Made by a program: the position numbers and the translations under genes
Assembly (NCBI GenBank): GCA_963811895.1
Contig: CAWETE010000006.1
Span: forward strand, 1-64,000
Direction: 5' to 3'
Source of the DNA: DASSUW01 sp963811895
Lineage (GTDB): Bacteria > Actinomycetota > Thermoleophilia > Solirubrobacterales > Solirubrobacteraceae
DNA: 64,000 bases
Shown: in pieces, positions 8,379 to 16,810 of the stretch
Layout of the letters: the number at the start of each line of letters is the position of its first letter
Position numbering within the stretch: position 1 is the first letter of the stretch
Notes under the pieces: generated by a model
Database searches by the model: none
Told to the model about the DNA's origin: nothing
The model's input: the letters and a program-made list of their open reading frames with translations, nothing else

Positions 8379-11300
8379 TCAATCCTGGACCGTGGTCAGC
8401 CCGTGACCGGCCTCCGCGATCACGCGCGCCATGCCGAGCTGCCGCGCCTCGACGAGGCTCGACTCGTGTAGCGCGGCGGCGCGTTCGCGGTCGGCCGGCG
8501 CCTGCGCGAGGACGGCGGCGAGGGCAAGCTGCGTGTGCACCACCCATGGCCGCGCGCGCATCCGCTCGTTCATCGCCAGCGCGGTCTCGAGCCGCTCGAT
8601 CGCCTCGTCGCGCCGCCCCAGCAGGTCGGCGAGCAGGCCGAGGTGGCGCGACGCGGAGCCCGCGCACGTCGATGCCCAGCCGATCGCCACGTTGCGGTCG
8701 GCGTACGGGACGAGCAGGTCGTGCAGCGCCTCGGCGTGCGTCGCGTCGCCGAGCGCGGCCGCGGTCTCGGCGAGGTAGCCGACGGCGCCGAGCCAGATCC
8801 CGTCCTCCGGCAGCCCGCGGAACCGGTCGGCCGCGAAGGCGTCGAGCAGCTCGCGCGCCTCGTCGGCGCGGCCGGTCTCGGCCAGCAGCCAGGCCAGCAC
8901 ACAACGCCAGCCGGGGATCGTCCCGAAGCGCTCCGCGTAGTAGCGGACCGGGCCTTCCAGGCGCTCGAGCCGCCCACGGGCGCGGCGATACATCAGCGCC
9001 TGCAGGAGGGTGGCGTTGCCGGTGTTGGTGTCCTGGACCCGCTCGCCGACGCGGGCCGCCAAGTTGCCCTCGGCGTTGGCCTCGTCGTACTCGCCGGCGA
9101 ACAGCAGCCGCATGGCGCGGTAGATGTGCACGTACAGGTCGTCGGACACCCGGCGGCGGCGGGCGGCGATCCGCATGTACGCGTCGATCTCGATGTCGAC
9201 CGCGTCCATGTCGCCGAGCTCCAGCAGGTCGATCATCCGCCAGCGGTGGCCCTGCAGCGCCAGCCGCTCGTCGCCCGAGCTCTCGGCCAGTCCGAGGAGG
9301 TCGTTGACGGCCTGCAGGCGCTCCTGCACGTTGCCCGGTCCCCACAGCGACCAGTGGCGCGCGACCAGCGCCATGCCGAGCCCGCTGGTGTCGCCGACGC
9401 GGCGGGCGATGGCGACGGCCTCGCCGCTGAGGTCGGCGCGGCGCTCGCGCTGCTCGGAGAAGCTCAGCTCCATGGCCAGGCGCGCCATGAGCCGGGCGCG
9501 CAGCGCCGGGTCGGACTCGCCGACGGCCGCCATCGCCTCCTCGAGGATGCGCACGACCGCCTCATCCACCACGCCGCCGGCCATCTGGTGCGCGGCGCCG
9601 TAGCCGAGCGCGGCCAGGGCGAGGTGGCGGGCTGAGCCGAGCGCCCGGGCGCAGCCGGCGGCCTCGCGGAACGTCCCGCGCGCCTTCATCACGTCGCCGG
9701 CCTTGGTCTGCGCGTCGCCGCACGCCAGCAGCAGCTCGCAGCGGCGCGCGCCGTCGCTGCCCGTCTGCCCGAGCGCGGCCAGCGCGACCTCGTAGTGGCG
9801 CGCGGCCTCCTCGTACGCCATCTGGGCGGACGCCTGGCGGGCGGCGCGCTCGGCGTACTCGACGGCCTTGGCGGAGCCGCGCGCCGGCGGCGCGAGGCAG
9901 AAGTGGTGTGCGAGCTCGGCCAGCGGCGGCTCGGCGCCGTCCGCCTCCAGGCGCTCGAGCGCCTCGCCGACCCGCAGGTGCAGCCGCGCCCGCCGCATCC
10001 CGGTCAGCCCGTCGTAGAGCGTCTGGCGGATCAGCGCGTGGGTGAAGCTGCAGCGGCCGTACACGCCGGGGACCTCGGTGATGATGTGTGCGCCGACGCC
10101 CTCCTCGACCACCTCGTCGAGCGCGTCCTCGTCGTGCGACCCGAGCGCCTCGAGCAGCTCGATGCGGAACTCGCGGCCGACCACCGACGCGGTCGACAGC
10201 ACGTCGCGCGCGGTGTCCGACAGCGTCGCGAGCCGCCGCTCGATGACCTCGCGGATTCCCTCGGGGAGCTCGTTCGGCCACGGCGCGCCGTTGCCTTCGC
10301 CGCTCCGGCCCGTGCCGAGGTGCCGGACCATCTCCTCGAGGAAGAAGGGGTTGCCCTTGGTCTCCTGGAACAGCGCACGGTTGATGTGCTCGGGCAGCGA
10401 CTCGGCGCCGAACTCGACGATCAGCTCGGTCGTGTCCGCCTCGTCGAGGCCGCGCAGCTCGATCGCCTCCAGGTACTGCTCGCGGCGGAGCTGGGAGAGG
10501 ATGTCGACCAGCCCGGGCGGGCGCTCGGTGTCGCGGTAGCTGGCCACGATGAGCACCGGCTCGTCCTCGGCCGCGCGGGCGAGCTGGCGCATCATCAGCA
10601 GCGTCGGCGTGTCGGCCCAGTGCAGGTCGTCGAGCACGAGCACGACCGGCTGGGCGCGCGCGATGTCGGTCAGCACCTCCGACGCCGCGTCGAACAGCCG
10701 GTAGCGCTCGGCCGGCTCGATCGGCGCGGGTGCCGAGCCGTCGCGCACGAGCTCGGGGATCACGCGGCCGAGCTCCGCGCTCCAGGGCTTCAGCCGGTCC
10801 GGGTCGGTCCGCGCGGCGTAGCGGCGCAGGGCTTCCACGAACGGCTGGTAGGGGACGAGCGTCTCGGCGTCGCAGCGCCCGTAGAGCGCGACCGCGCCCT
10901 CCGCCTCGCACGACGCCATGAACTGCAGCGCCAGGCGCGTCTTCCCGATGCCCGGCTCGCCCTCGAGCAGCACGAGCTGGCGGTGGCCGTCCGCGGTGTT
11001 CGTCGAAGTAGCTCTGAAGGCGCTCGAGCTCGGTGCGGCGGCCGACGAACGGGGCGCCGCTGCGGGTGGCGAAGAACTCGGGCTCCGGCTCCGCCGGCCG
11101 CGCCGGCACCGGCGGACCGGGAGTGGGAGTGGGAGCCGGGGTGGCCGCCTCGGACTGCTCGGCCTTGAGCAGCCGCTCGAACTCGGCCTGCACCTGCGGG
11201 CCGGGCGCGACGCCGAGCTCATCGCGCAGCAGCGTGCGCAGCCGCTCGTGCACGCGCAGCGCCTCGACGAGGTTGCCCTGCGCCTCGCGCACGCGCATGA

Positions 11301-11893
11301 GCAGCAGGTAGCCGCTCTCGCGGAACGGCGCTCGCTCCACCAGGTCCTGTGCCGCGCGCTCGGCCTGCGCCAGCTCGGCGCCGCCGAGCGCGAGCCCGGC
11401 GTCGCCCTGCAGCTCTCGCGCCTGCAGCCCGAGCTCCTCGAGCCGGCGCCGCGGCTCCTCGAGCCACGACGCCTCGTAGCCGGGCAGCAGCCCGGCGTCG
11501 GCGAGCCCGGCCACGCGGCCGGCGGCCTCGGCGACGGCCGGCCAGTCCGCGGCGTCGCGCGCGGTGAACGCGGCGTCGAGCGCCGGCTGGGCCTCCTCGA
11601 GGTCGACCTTCGCGATCGGCGTCAGCTGCACTGCCCGCTCGCCGGCGTTCTCGACAACGCCGGCGCCGACGCGCGCGGCGCAGCTTCGAGAGCACGACGT
11701 TGAGCGCCTGCGAGTGCCCGGCCGGAGCGTCCTCGCCCCACAGCGCGGCGATCAGCCGCTCACGCGTGACCGGCCGGCCGACGTGGAGGGCCAGATGGGC
11801 GAGCGCGAGACGGCCCTGACGACCGGGGAGGTCGCCCTCACATCGGCGTCCATCGACCGAGACCGACAGTTGGCCACACAGCTCGATGGTCAC
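8379..11893 (-). CDS. AfsR/SARP-type transcriptional regulator: BTAD + AAA ATPase + TPR (two frame breaks)
   Basis: Large actinobacterial activator of the AfsR class. An N-terminal winged helix (VTIELCGQLSVSV; RERLIAALWGE; ALNVVLSKLR) is followed by a bacterial transcriptional-activator domain (ERLRTLLRDELGVAPGPQVQ). A linker leads to an STAND-type ATPase with Walker A GEPGIGKTRLALQ and Walker B VLVLDDLHWAD, then about 500 residues of TPR-like helices to the stop at 8379. Frame changes near 11680 and 11000 separate the three blocks. The restored length is about 1,170 residues. GTG 11893 is preferred because winged helices of this family start close to it, though an upstream in-frame GTG at 11950 exists. 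Targets are unknown. Confidence 0.88.
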
Positions 11894-12002
11894 TTCCGCG
11901 GGTGACAGGCTTCCCGCCTCCTTACACGCTCCGGACGCGCTCGACGACACTAGCCGAGGGGCCGGACATTAGGCAAACGAACAGGCTTCCGAGGACACTA
12001 TG

Positions 12003-12031
12003 CCGATGGGCGCCTCAAGAGCGCCCATCGG
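12003..12031 (-). terminator. Hairpin downstream of the M43 protease gene
   Basis: CCGATGGGCGC (12003-12013) pairs perfectly with GCGCCCATCGG (12021-12031) around a 7-base loop, about 28 bases after the stop of the M43 gene. It has the same 11-bp arm and 7-base loop geometry as the hairpin at 4055. No T tract follows. Confidence 0.7.
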
Positions 12032-12058
12032 GTCGTGACGATCAGGTTGTAGGAGGCG

Positions 12059-13207
12059 TCAGGCGAGGATCGCGATCCACGTCTTCTTGCCGACCTTCCC
12101 GTTGACCGGGAGCTTCCAGGGGGCGCCCTTGCGCTTCTCCTGGAAGCCCCGGACGATGGCCTCGGTCTTCGGGCCGTAGACGCCGTCGGCCTTGAGGGTC
12201 GGGTGCTTGAAGCGGTCGCGCAGCTCGACCTGGATCTTCTTCACGGCGGCCTTCTTGGTCTTGCTCGGACCGAGGTTGCCGGGGAACTTCGGAACGGCCT
12301 GGAACAGCCGCTTGCGCGGGCCGTTCAGCGCCGCGTTCATGCGCATCGCCTGGCCCGTGGTGAACATGAACATCGCGTCGTCGTCGACGTAGTCCATGTA
12401 GTCCATGAACAGGTCGCCGTTCGGACCGTTCTTGCACGAGACGTGCGGGAACGTCGGCTTGCCGTAGTTCTCGCTCGCCTGGTTCGGCGTGTCGGCGCAG
12501 AGGTCGGAGCCTTTGCAGCCCGTCCCGTCGTCACCCCAGATGTGGAACAGGTTCAGCCAGTGGCCGACCTCGTGGGTGGCGGTGCGGCCGAGGTCGAACG
12601 GGTCGGTCGCCGTGCCGGTGTTGCCGAACGCGCTGTGCAGGATCACGACGCCGTCGGTCGCCGACGGGCCGCCCGGGAACTGGGCGTAGCCGAGCAGGCC
12701 GCCGCCCAGGTTGCAGACCCAGATGTTCAGGTAGCGGCGCGCGGGCCACGGGTCGGCGCCGCCGGTCTTGCTCGACTTGACCTTGTCGTCGAAGCTGAAG
12801 GACGCCTTGGCGGTCTTCGTCCGCGTGATGCCGGACGACGAGTTGCCGAAGATGTCCTTGGTCGCGAGCTTGAACTGGATGTTGCAGTCCGCGGCGAGCG
12901 GCTTGAACGGGCCGGGGATCTTGCTCGTGTCCGCGTTCAGCTTGCGGAAGTCGTCGTTGAGGATCTTGATCTGGCTCTTGACCTGAGCGTCGGAGATGTT
13001 CTGCGCGGAGGTCTTGTGGACCACGTGCACGACGGTCTGGACCGTGCGCACTCGCGGCGCCAGGGCCGCGAAGCCGCGCGCCGTCTCGGCGTCGGTGAGG
13101 TCCTCGATCTCCGAGCGCGCGCGGGCGTACTCGGGGTCGGTGTTGAGCAGCAGCCGGTGGACTTCGCTCGTCGCGCAGTGCCGGCGTGGGGGTGCATCCG
13201 TCGCCAT
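12059..13207 (-). CDS. M43-type zinc metalloprotease with C-terminal peptidoglycan-binding-like domain
   Basis: Intact 382-residue protein. The pappalysin-like (M43B) catalytic core is clear: VVHVVHKTSAQNISDAQVKS, then RYLNIWVCNLGGGLLGYAQFP, then the zinc site TATHEVGHWLNLFHIWGD (HExxHxxxxxH form), a Cys pair in GTGCKGSDLCADTP, and a Met-turn region around MDYMDYVDDDAMFMFTTGQ. The last 80 residues (VYGPKTEAIVRGFQEKRKGA, VNGKVGKKTWIAI) form a PG_binding_1-like domain. The start MATDAPPRRH has no signal peptide, odd for a family that is normally secreted; export could use another route, or the N-terminus may be misread. A terminator hairpin follows. Cell-wall or extracellular proteolysis is inferred. 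Confidence 0.88.
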   Translation of the reverse strand: MATDAPPRRHCATSEVHRLLLNTDPEYARARSEIEDLTDAETARGFAALAPRVRTVQTVVHVVHKTSAQNISDAQVKSQIKILNDDFRKLNADTSKIPGPFKPLAADCNIQFKLATKDIFGNSSSGITRTKTAKASFSFDDKVKSSKTGGADPWPARRYLNIWVCNLGGGLLGYAQFPGGPSATDGVVILHSAFGNTGTATDPFDLGRTATHEVGHWLNLFHIWGDDGTGCKGSDLCADTPNQASENYGKPTFPHVSCKNGPNGDLFMDYMDYVDDDAMFMFTTGQAMRMNAALNGPRKRLFQAVPKFPGNLGPSKTKKAAVKKIQVELRDRFKHPTLKADGVYGPKTEAIVRGFQEKRKGAPWKLPVNGKVGKKTWIAILA

Positions 13208-13292
13208 CGGGCCTCCTGGTCGCTCGCTCCCGTCGTGGCGACCCTAAACACGCCGCGGGTGCGCGTGCAAGGGCGAGGGTAGGCTTGGCCAC

Positions 13293-13595
13293 GTGACCGA
13301 GCTTCCCCACGAGCTCATGCGGCACTGGACGCACTCGCGCGAGGAGGACGCCGACGACGTCCGCGTCTACCGGCCCGACGACTGGGACTTCCCGCCCGCG
13401 CGCGGGCGCCGCGGCTTCGAGCTGCGGCCCGATGGCGAGCTGCTCGTCTACGGCCCGGGCGCGACCGACCGCCCGGAGGCCACCACCGGCCGCTGGGAGT
13501 CGTCCGGCGCGGGGCGCGTGAGGCTGGGCGACGAGGAAGTCGAGATCGTCTCGTTGGAGCCGGACCGGTTGACGGTCCGCCCGTCGGACGGCTGA
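13293..13595 (+). CDS. Uncharacterised 100-residue protein
   Basis: Small soluble protein starting MTELPHELMRHWTHSREEDA, with RVYRPDDWDFPPARGRRGFE, a beta strand GELLVYGPG, then GRWESSGAGRVRLGDEEVEI and a closing VSLEPDRLTVRPS. The order (WxHS-EED-VYRP, RGRRGFE, GRWE) looks like a small lipocalin-like or single beta-sheet family found beside unrelated genes in many bacteria. I cannot name a function. It is divergent from the M43 protease gene (start 85 bases away), and its last 148 bases overlap the antisense 3' end of the slipin gene. Confidence 0.7.
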   Translation: MTELPHELMRHWTHSREEDADDVRVYRPDDWDFPPARGRRGFELRPDGELLVYGPGATDRPEATTGRWESSGAGRVRLGDEEVEIVSLEPDRLTVRPSDG

Positions 13596-14353
13596 AGCGC
13601 CTCGAGGAACGGCTTGATCACGTCCATCGGGAGCGGGAACACGACCGTCGAGTTCTGCGTGGCGCCGATCTCGGTCAGCGTCTGCAGGTAGCGCAGCTGC
13701 AGCGAGGCGGGGTTGCCGGAGATCACGTCGGCGGCGTCGCGCAGGCGCTCGGAGGCCTGGTACTCACCCTCGGCGTGGATGATCTTCGCGCGCCGCTCGC
13801 GCTCGGCCTGGGCCCCCAGCGCCATCGCGTGCTGCATCGCCGTCGGGATCTCGACGTCCTTGATCTCGACCGTCGTGACCTTGATGCCCCAGGGGTCGGT
13901 GTGCTCGTCGATGATGTGCTGCAGCGCCTCGTTGAGCTGCTCGCGCTCGCCCAGCAGCATGTCGAGGTCCGCCTTGCCGAGCACCGACCGCAGGGTCGTC
14001 TGCGCGATCTGCGATGTCGCGGCGGTGTAGCGCTCGACGCTCACGACGGCGCGGCCGGCGTCGACCACGCGGAAGTAGCAGACGGCGTTCACGCGGGCGG
14101 GCACGTTGTCGCGCGTGATCAGGTTCTGTGTCGGGACCTCGAGCGTCACCGTCCGCAGGTCGACGCGGACCATCCGGTCCACGCCCGGGATCAGCAGCAC
14201 CAGCCCGGGGCCCTTGACACCCAGCAGGCGGCCGAGACGGAACACGACCGCGCGCTCGTACTCGCGCAGGATCCGGATAGCGGAGGCGGCGATCGTCACC
14301 ACGACGGCGATCACCAGGACGAGCGCCAGCAGCGCTGCACCGAAGACATCCAT
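13448..14353 (-). CDS. SPFH/band-7 protein (slipin/stomatin-like)
   Basis: Membrane scaffold protein of the slipin family. One N-terminal membrane segment (about residues 5-27) precedes the SPFH domain: ILREYERAVVFRLGRLLGVK, GPGLVLLIPGVDRMVRVDLR, ITRDNVPARVNAVCYFRVVD, QTTLRSVLGKADLDMLL, and the helical AMALGAQAERERRAKIIHAE. The usual slipin end (VVFPLPMDVIKPFLEA) is reached near 13595. The last 48 residues are read antisense to the upstream-facing 100-residue gene and look low-complexity, so the true stop may have been lost by an indel. Its ATG overlaps the stop of the NfeD gene. The NfeD/slipin pair is a conserved two-gene operon linked to membrane stress. Confidence 0.93.
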   Translation of the reverse strand: MDVFGAALLALVLVIAVVVTIAASAIRILREYERAVVFRLGRLLGVKGPGLVLLIPGVDRMVRVDLRTVTLEVPTQNLITRDNVPARVNAVCYFRVVDAGRAVVSVERYTAATSQIAQTTLRSVLGKADLDMLLGEREQLNEALQHIIDEHTDPWGIKVTTVEIKDVEIPTAMQHAMALGAQAERERRAKIIHAEGEYQASERLRDAADVISGNPASLQLRYLQTLTEIGATQNSTVVFPLPMDVIKPFLEALQPSDGRTVNRSGSNETISTSSSPSLTRPAPDDSQRPVVASGRSVAPGP

Positions 14354-14808
14354 CACAACACCTCCCATTCCTCGGCCCGGCGCACGGACAGCGTCAGGCC
14401 CTGGACCTGCTCCACGACGACCTGCTCACCCTCGTCGAGCGTGCGTGGCGCCTCGTCGGCCCACGAGCGGCGCGCCCGCCACAGCTCGCCGTCGACGAAC
14501 ACGTCGCCGTGCCGTACGACGCCGATGCGCCCGATCAGCTGCTCGGCGCCGCTGCGTGGGCGCCGGCCGCGGATGGCCAGCGCCTTGCGCGCGACGATCA
14601 CGAGCGCCCAGGCCGCGACTGCGACCGCGGGCAGCATGATCACGAGGCCGAGCAGCGCGCTGCCGCCGAGCGCCTCGATCGCGAGCACGCCGGCGAGCCC
14701 GAGGGCGGCGACCCCGGCGAAGCCGAGAAGGCCGTAGGAGACCACGTGCGCCTCGGCGATCAAGAGCGAGGCGCCCAGCACCACGAGCGCGACGATCAGG
14801 GCGGTCAT
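14353..14808 (-). CDS. NfeD-like membrane protein
   Basis: 151-residue partner of the slipin. The N-terminal half has three or four hydrophobic segments (TALIVALVVLGASLLIAEAH; GLLGFAGVAALGLAGVLAIE; LLGLVIMLPAVAVAAWALVI). The C-terminal half is the soluble NfeD OB-fold (LIGRIGVVRHGDVFVDGELW, then EGEQVVVEQVQGLTLSVRR). It is the short NfeD form, with no ClpP-like protease domain. Stop and slipin start overlap, so translation is coupled. A palindrome at 14859-14873, 50 bases upstream of its ATG, may be a binding site for a regulator. Confidence 0.9.
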   Translation of the reverse strand: MTALIVALVVLGASLLIAEAHVVSYGLLGFAGVAALGLAGVLAIEALGGSALLGLVIMLPAVAVAAWALVIVARKALAIRGRRPRSGAEQLIGRIGVVRHGDVFVDGELWRARRSWADEAPRTLDEGEQVVVEQVQGLTLSVRRAEEWEVL

Positions 14809-14858
14809 GCGGACCAGGTCTCCTGCGACCGATGGTACTCCTGGACCTCAACGGGCTT

Positions 14859-14873
14859 TATGTCCTGGACATA
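14859..14873. promoter_or_regulatory. Perfect palindrome TATGTCC-T-GGACATA
   Basis: A 15-base perfect palindrome (7-base arms, one central base) in the 120-base region between the divergent NfeD operon and a small protein gene. It is AT-rich relative to its surroundings. The bound regulator is unknown. Confidence 0.5.
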
Positions 14874-14930
14874 GACCGTTCGTACGATCGGCATCGCAGA
14901 GCAATCGGCCCCGCACACCGGGAGGGCACC

Positions 14931-15086
14931 ATGTCGTTCCTCGCCTGGTTCTTCACCGTGTTCTTCGTTCTCGCGATCGTGTTCGGGCCGATCTTCGGGG
15001 CCGAGGACCGCCCGCACATGAAGCGGCCCGAGGACAAGTCGATCCGCATGGCGGTGGGCTCGTGGTTCCACGCGCATCGACGCTGA
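14931..15086 (+). CDS. Small membrane-anchored protein, 51 residues
   Basis: Unrecognised small protein. ATG 14931 is preceded by GGGAGG at good spacing. The first 23 residues form one hydrophobic helix (FLAWFFTVFFVLAIVFGPIF). The remainder is short, charged and cytoplasmic or periplasmic (GAEDRPHMKRPEDKSIRMAV) and ends WFHAHRR. A longer in-frame reading from 14832 exists, but it runs through the palindrome and lacks a ribosome site. It is divergent from the NfeD/slipin operon, so it may share the regulator that binds the palindrome. No function can be given. Confidence 0.6.
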   Translation: MSFLAWFFTVFFVLAIVFGPIFGAEDRPHMKRPEDKSIRMAVGSWFHAHRR

Positions 15087-15195
15087 CGCGGCCTCTGTAC
15101 GGAAAGCCGCACCCCACGACTCGCGCTCCCCGTCGCAAGCTGTCGGGCCTGCCCGCATTGGAGCAGGGCCGGGGCGGTGCGAGATTGCATCCATC

Positions 15196-15399
15196 ATGAC
15201 CGCTACCGACGCTCGAACCCAGCTCCAGCGCCTCCAGGCCGAGCGTCTCGACGCCGTCGAGGCGGGCCTGGGCGACAACGCGCTCTATATGAACGACCTG
15301 CAGAACGACATCGAGGCCTCGCGCTCGCTCTACATCGGGCTCGCCGTGACCGAGATCGCCGTTCTCCGCGCCCAGCTCAGCGGTCCCCAGGTCGGCTGA
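15196..15399 (+). CDS. Small helical protein, 67 residues
   Basis: Unrecognised, soluble and mostly helical. MTATDARTQLQRLQAERLDA is followed by VEAGLGDNALYMNDLQNDIE and SRSLYIGLAVTEIAVLRAQL, which together look like a two-helix hairpin with hydrophobic heptads. Codon usage is typical of the window and a compact hairpin terminator follows immediately (15401-15416), which supports a real transcript. I see no motif that reveals function. Confidence 0.6.
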   Translation: MTATDARTQLQRLQAERLDAVEAGLGDNALYMNDLQNDIEASRSLYIGLAVTEIAVLRAQLSGPQVG

Positions 15400-15400
15400 A

Positions 15401-15416
15401 CCGCCCCCTCGGGCGG
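15401..15416 (+). terminator. Short GC hairpin
   Basis: CCGCCC (15401-15406) and GGGCGG (15411-15416) form a 6-bp all-GC stem with a CCTC loop, directly after the stop of the 67-residue gene and 14 bases before the PilZ gene. Confidence 0.5.
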
Positions 15417-15429
15417 GTACTAGGGGCGC

Positions 15430-15729
15430 ATGACCACTGAGCGCCGCACGTCCCGCCGCGCACGGCTCGCGCTCCCATGCACGCTGAGCCGCCCGACCAG
15501 CTCGCCGATATGGGCCGAGACGATCGACCTCGGCGAGGGAGGGATGAGCGTGCGCGCCTCGCGCCCGCTGCGCGAGGAGGAGACCGTCGACTTCGTGATC
15601 GGCGAGGCCGACGTCGCCGGCCGCGCGCGCGTGCTCCGGCACCCGTCGCCGCGTGTCTACGGGCTGCGCTTCGAGTCGCTCGGCGGCGCCGCGCGGGACC
15701 GCCTGCGGGCGCTCGTCGCGAGCGGGTAG
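15430..15729 (+). CDS. PilZ domain protein
   Basis: Single-domain PilZ protein of 99 residues, expected to bind cyclic di-GMP. The N-terminal basic motif RRTSRRARLALPCTL matches the RxxxR ligand motif, and the second motif appears as TIDLGEGGMSV (D-x-G-x-G-G form of the usual [D/N]xSxxG). The barrel continues VDFVIGEADVAGRARVL and closes VYGLRFESLGGAARDRL. There is no fused output domain, so it probably works by binding a partner. Its stop codon overlaps the GTG start of the next gene (TAGTG), which suggests co-translation with the winged-helix protein. Confidence 0.88.
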   Translation: MTTERRTSRRARLALPCTLSRPTSSPIWAETIDLGEGGMSVRASRPLREEETVDFVIGEADVAGRARVLRHPSPRVYGLRFESLGGAARDRLRALVASG

Positions 15730-16799
15730 TGGGCGGCGCCCTCAGCAAGCGGCAGCTCAACCGTGCGCTGCTCGCCCGCCAGGGCCTGCTGGAGCGCGCG
15801 CGGACGCCGGCGCTCGCCATGGTCGAGCAGCTCGTGGGCATGCAGGCGCAGGTGCCCGAGAACCCGTACGTGGCGCTGCACGCGCGGATCGCGGACTTCG
15901 ACCCGCGGGAGCTGAGCGCCGCGGTCGCCGACGGGCGCGCCGTGCGGGCGCAGCTGATGCGCGCGACGATCCACCTCGTCACCGAGCGCGGGACCGGGCG
16001 GCGATCGCTCCGGTCACCGCCGACGTACTTGCGCGCACGTTCAAGAGCCAGTTCAGCCGCCGGCTGCCGGTGCCGGGCGAGACCGTCGCGGCGGCCGGCC
16101 AGGCGCTGCTGCGCGGGGAGCCGCGCACGCGCGCCGAGCTGGCGACGCTGCTCGCGCCGCGCTGGCCCGCGGCCGACCCGGGCCACCTCGGGCAGGCCGT
16201 GACGTACCTCTCGCCGCTGATCCAGACGCCGCCGCGCGGGGAGTGGGGCGGGCGCGGGCAGGCGCGCTGGGCGCTGGTCGAGAACGGCGCCAAGCCGGAT
16301 GTCGACGAGCTCGTGCTGCGCTACCTGCGCGCCTTCGGCCCGGCCACGACAGCCGACATGCGCACGTGGTCCGGGCTCACCGGCCTGCGCGAGGCGGTGG
16401 CGCGGGTGCGTCCGCGGCTGCGCAGCTTCACCGACGAGCGCGGTGCCGAGCTGCTCGACGTCGAGGATGGGCTGCTGCCCGACCCGGACACGCCCGCCGC
16501 GCCGCGGTTCCTGCCCGAGTACGACAACGTCATCCTCGGCCACGCCGACCGCTCGCGGATCCTCGCCGGCCGCGGCCCAGGTCTCCCGTTCCCGCGCGGG
16601 AGCTGGATCGGGACGCTGCTCGTCGACGGCTTCTACCGGGCGAACTGGCGCGTCGAGGGCGGCGACGCTGACGATCGACCGGTTGCGCCCTGCGGCCGGC
16701 GATCCGCCCGCCACACGGGAGGCGATCGAGGACGAGGGACGGCGGCTGATCGGCCTGATCTCGCCCGGCGCCCTCCCGGTCGTCGAGTTCGTCGGCTAG
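15729..16799 (+). CDS. Winged-helix DNA-binding domain protein (HTH_42 / YcaQ-AlkX-like; frame breaks)
   Basis: Family of about 350-residue proteins (HTH_42) that includes glycosylase-like members acting on damaged DNA. From GTG 15729 it reads LNRALLARQGLLERARTPAL, then MVEQLVGMQAQVPENPYVAL, RAQLMRATIHLVTERG, then after a frame change near 16000 VLARTFKSQFSRRLPVPGET, a winged-helix-like VLRYLRAFGPATTADMRTWS, FLPEYDNVILGHADRSRIL and GTLLVDGFYRANWRVEGG. A last frame change near 16670 leads to EAIEDEGRRLIGLISPGALP and the stop. The QxQ-type motif near QAQVPENPY is typical. Function in base-lesion repair is family knowledge, not shown here. Confidence 0.82.
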
Positions 16800-16810
16800 A
16801 ACAGTGGGGG

